Source: Aphanomyces cochlioides (lineage: Eukaryota > Oomycota > Saprolegniomycetes > Saprolegniales > Verrucalvaceae). Taken from it: DNA of 64,000 nt. The position numbers and the translations under genes are program-made. The stretch lies in assembly GCA_019828595.1 (NCBI GenBank), contig JAHQRK010000005.1, positions 682,001-746,000 of the forward strand, written 5' to 3'. Below the pieces are notes generated by a model. The model saw only the letters and a list, made by a program, of their open reading frames with translations. It searched no databases and was not told the origin of the DNA. This document shows, one piece after another, positions 61,625 through 64,000 of this stretch; positions within the stretch are counted from its first letter, which is position 1; each line of letters starts with the position of its first letter.

Positions 61625-62215
61625 TCACACATCGTAGCCTGGCAGCGTGTCTTTAAACCGAAGCGTGCATTGGCCAGGCGTGTTGGCTTGGACATGGCCA
61701 GCCATCTGCGCCAAGACGCAGCACGAGCAGAACGTTGCCGAGATGACATCGGAGATTTCACTGCCAGGGATTTTAAACAATGATCGGATCTTGGCCCGTG
61801 CAAAGCCGACGACAGCACCCGTCGTGAGGAACGTGAGGACTGCAATAAATACCATGAGATAGAAGAAGACATTGAGCACGACGTTGTCTTGGAGATGGGC
61901 GAGCCACATCGAGAAGAAGATGATCAAAATCAAGTAAAACATGCTGACCATGACCACGTAGCCTTCACCACAGCTTCCAACACGAGCCATAGTCTGGCCG
62001 AGCGACACACAGGGACAGAAGCAAGTCAGACAGCAGTACAACTTGTCTTCACAGGCTGCAGAGTACACTGAGGATTGCCATTCGCCGACAAGAATACCGT
62101 TATTGTCGACGATCGGCATGAAGGGCACATGGCCCGGCATAAACGTCGCACTGCGGTCTGTTCGCTCCAGCACGGGTGTCTCGACGACTTGGTGCGGGCC
62201 AAGCTTGAACTGCAT
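61625..62215 (-). CDS. PLAC8-family Cys-rich membrane protein
   Basis: 196 aa. PLAC8 (also FCR/cornifelin) proteins are small Cys-rich membrane proteins linked in plants and fungi to metal tolerance and cell-size control. The signature is WQSSVYSAACEDKLYCCLTC then FCPCVSLGQTMARVG, with the CCxxxxCPC core. Two hydrophobic helices follow (MVSMFYLILIIFFSMWL and FYLMVFIAVLTFLTTGAVV), then a second Cys cluster (ISATFCSCCVLAQMAGHV). The N-terminus (MQFKLGPHQVVETPVLE) is soluble. An upstream exon is possible, but the frame starts in a natural place. Confidence 0.85.
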   Translation of the reverse strand: MQFKLGPHQVVETPVLERTDRSATFMPGHVPFMPIVDNNGILVGEWQSSVYSAACEDKLYCCLTCFCPCVSLGQTMARVGSCGEGYVVMVSMFYLILIIFFSMWLAHLQDNVVLNVFFYLMVFIAVLTFLTTGAVVGFARAKIRSLFKIPGSEISDVISATFCSCCVLAQMAGHVQANTPGQCTLRFKDTLPGYDV

Positions 62216-63234
62216 GTCGTCTCGGCGCTGTCAAATTGCAAATGGTCGAAGAGGCGTCCAAGTGCACAATGGCGTCATCTGTGTCAACTTGGGAGTCCAT
62301 TCAGACGACCAACGTCATCACATCCTTATTTACTAACAGCTTCTAAACATTGGAGTCAAAGTCATACTATACTTATTATTTGTATGTAATTCTATGACCA
62401 ATAGCATCATATCCTGTTCAATGACGACGACATTTGCCTACCAAGGGTGGTCGTAACAACTGGGTTTTATATGGATAATTTGTATACTCTAAAGTCCAGC
62501 TGGCTATCCACCTGTAATCGAATCTTGGGGTTGAAAAGGTGCACGGCTTGGCATCTGCACAGCATAACTCAAGAAGCTATAGCTATCACCGGTAGATTCA
62601 ATTGCTTTCGGCCCAAGACATGCTTGATTCACTACGATTTGCTGGCCTTAGCCTCGACTGTCAAGCTCTTTTTGCCTTGACAAGGTCAATATCCACGAAT
62701 TCCAAGGCAAACTCACCAACAATATACGATCTGGTGAGTACATTGGGACAGTGTACACTATAGACGTATTTTAATTCATTTTCCAAGCTTGAATATGGCA
62801 GACGTTCCAAGAAGAGTTGTGAATTGTATTTAATTTTTTACATGTATCGAGGAGATGATTTGTCCAGATAAAATGGACGACACGACAAATCCAACGACAA
62901 GAGCTGCCTACACCCACTGGATGACGACTGAGCATGTGATTGGTTGGTTTTTGACAGGCATCTCCAGGCCAAAGCAATCATCGAGCGGAAGGCTCCAGTG
63001 AAGGAGGACAACGCAATCTCTCTTGTTGGTGTCTCGTTGAATCTCACATGGTACTAACATGGTACTAACATGGTACGCATGTTAGTGTTTGACATTGACA
63101 CGATGCGAGATGCTTTCTGGACAAAGAGCAGTGTATTAGTATGCAAATGATATGAACTGGACCACTACAAGCAACCATTCCGTTTTCGTTTTCGTACTTC
63201 CTTCAAAAGCCCAGAGTACGTTCTGGTGTGCCCT
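62216..63234. other. Intergenic with a short tandem repeat
   Basis: No gene recognised. An 11-base unit, acatggtacta, is repeated almost three times at 63046-63076. Confidence 0.5.
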
Positions 63235-64000
63235 TCATATGCAGCTTGGATCTATAGTAAACCATTGGTTCCAAGCGTCGCGGCCAGATTTTGCTGTTGG
63301 AATGGCTCGGGGGACAACAAAGTTGTCCATAGACAGTTGTCGTGAGGACGCGGCTTTCGTTTGCTGATGCAATAAATCGGCTCGCAGAGCGCTCACCACG
63401 GCCTCTACAATTGCAACGACATCCATAGGGCCATTTTGGCTCACATGCTGGACTTCTTGGGACGCACCACCTCCCATTAGAAGCAGTTTTCTTGGGTCAA
63501 TTGAATCACTTAAGCTTTTTGTGACAAGGTATTCACAACAAGTCTTTGGGTCTTCCCAACGACACCAAGCCATCAACTCGCGGAAGTCAAATCGTCTCTC
63601 GGGTGAAACAAAAACTCGATAAAACGAGCCGCCACGACGCATACTATGCAGAGATAGTCCAAGAGGCAACCCAGGTGTATTTTCCACCACTTCAGCCATC
63701 AGACGCCGCAAGTACATTTGATCCATCTGCTTGAACCAGTCCACTTTGGTTGTGACTGTTTGCTTTTGATGTTTGTGGGAAAACAAAGGAGTCGCTCTGT
63801 ATATTGGAGCATGACAGTCGAATTTGTTGATTGTATTCGTCAAAAAAATCGCAAACTTGCAAACATGGAAAGGACACCTCGTTGACCAAGCGATAGACTT
63901 GACATTCGCCTTCGACACGAGCTTTCTTATGCCATCTCAATCGTATTGAGACGTATCGACCAGCTTCAGATTCACCACAGGAGACATCACACCATTTTAA
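63235..64000 (-). pseudogene. Crypton-type tyrosine recombinase, cut by the window edge
   Basis: On the minus strand, the upstream frame (beyond 63940 to about 63750) reads RWHKKARVEGECQVYRLVNE and FPCLQVCDFFDEY. It then shifts frame near 63750 into WFKQMDQMYLRRLMAEVVEN and the catalytic HSMRRGG (HxxR) with WCRWEDPKTCCEYL. Near the end, TAKSGRDAWNQWF resembles the start of a GCR1_C domain before a stop at 63235. With at least one frameshift it is inactive as shown. The N-terminal part lies outside the window. It is a different family from the element at 0.5-2.6 kb. Confidence 0.7.

Overview
The window looks like nuclear DNA of an oomycete, most likely from the Saprolegniales (Aphanomyces/Saprolegnia type). 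The reasons are compact eukaryotic genes with very short GT-AG introns (35-66 nt, mostly 42-49 nt), Crypton-type tyrosine recombinases with a GCR1_C-like tail, and a transposon mix typical of that group. There is no bacterial, organellar or viral gene organisation. The organism assignment is inference.

Layout. 0-15 kb is mostly mobile and non-coding DNA: a decayed Crypton (0.5-2.6 kb), two tandem GIN/DUF2807-like genes on the minus strand (5.0-7.7 kb, the second broken), a Harbinger element with TIRs (8.83-10.80 kb) and a pogo-like element with TIRs and TA target duplications (12.29-14.39 kb). 15-22 kb has two more GIN-like genes, EMC6 and prefoldin 5 sharing a promoter, and AAGAB. 22.1-28.8 kb is a large inverted duplication carrying four identical tRNA-Lys(UUU) genes. 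One arm was then hit by a 4.38 kb LINE that landed inside a tRNA gene; the other arm preserves the empty site. 29-41 kb is gene-dense housekeeping DNA: an unknown Cys-rich protein, Mis18, mitochondrial bL17, a coiled-coil protein, two TMEM230-like genes, a low-complexity protein, NDUFA12, a polyQ/zinc-finger/carboxymuconolactone-decarboxylase fusion, a SMIM13-like protein and a WW protein. 41-53 kb alternates two lipase paralogues with two GIN-like genes, an ankyrin protein and a divergent PP1. 53-61 kb is a tandem array of four TMEM185-like loci, only the third clearly intact, interrupted by a DDE_3/mariner-like transposon. It is followed by a PLAC8 protein and, at the right edge, another Crypton-type recombinase fragment.

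How things fit together. Six GIN-like genes share architecture, and four share a phase-1 intron at one homologous site, so this is one locally expanded family. The palindrome ATCCGGAT recurs 40-270 bp upstream of the start codons of several unrelated housekeeping genes and is a candidate promoter element. The most striking events are the LINE insertion into tRNA-Lys with a built-in empty-site control, the GIN family expansion, and the zinc-finger/CMD fusion. Exon structures were worked out by eye from reading frame, GT-AG sites and comparison of paralogues; none was tested with transcripts.
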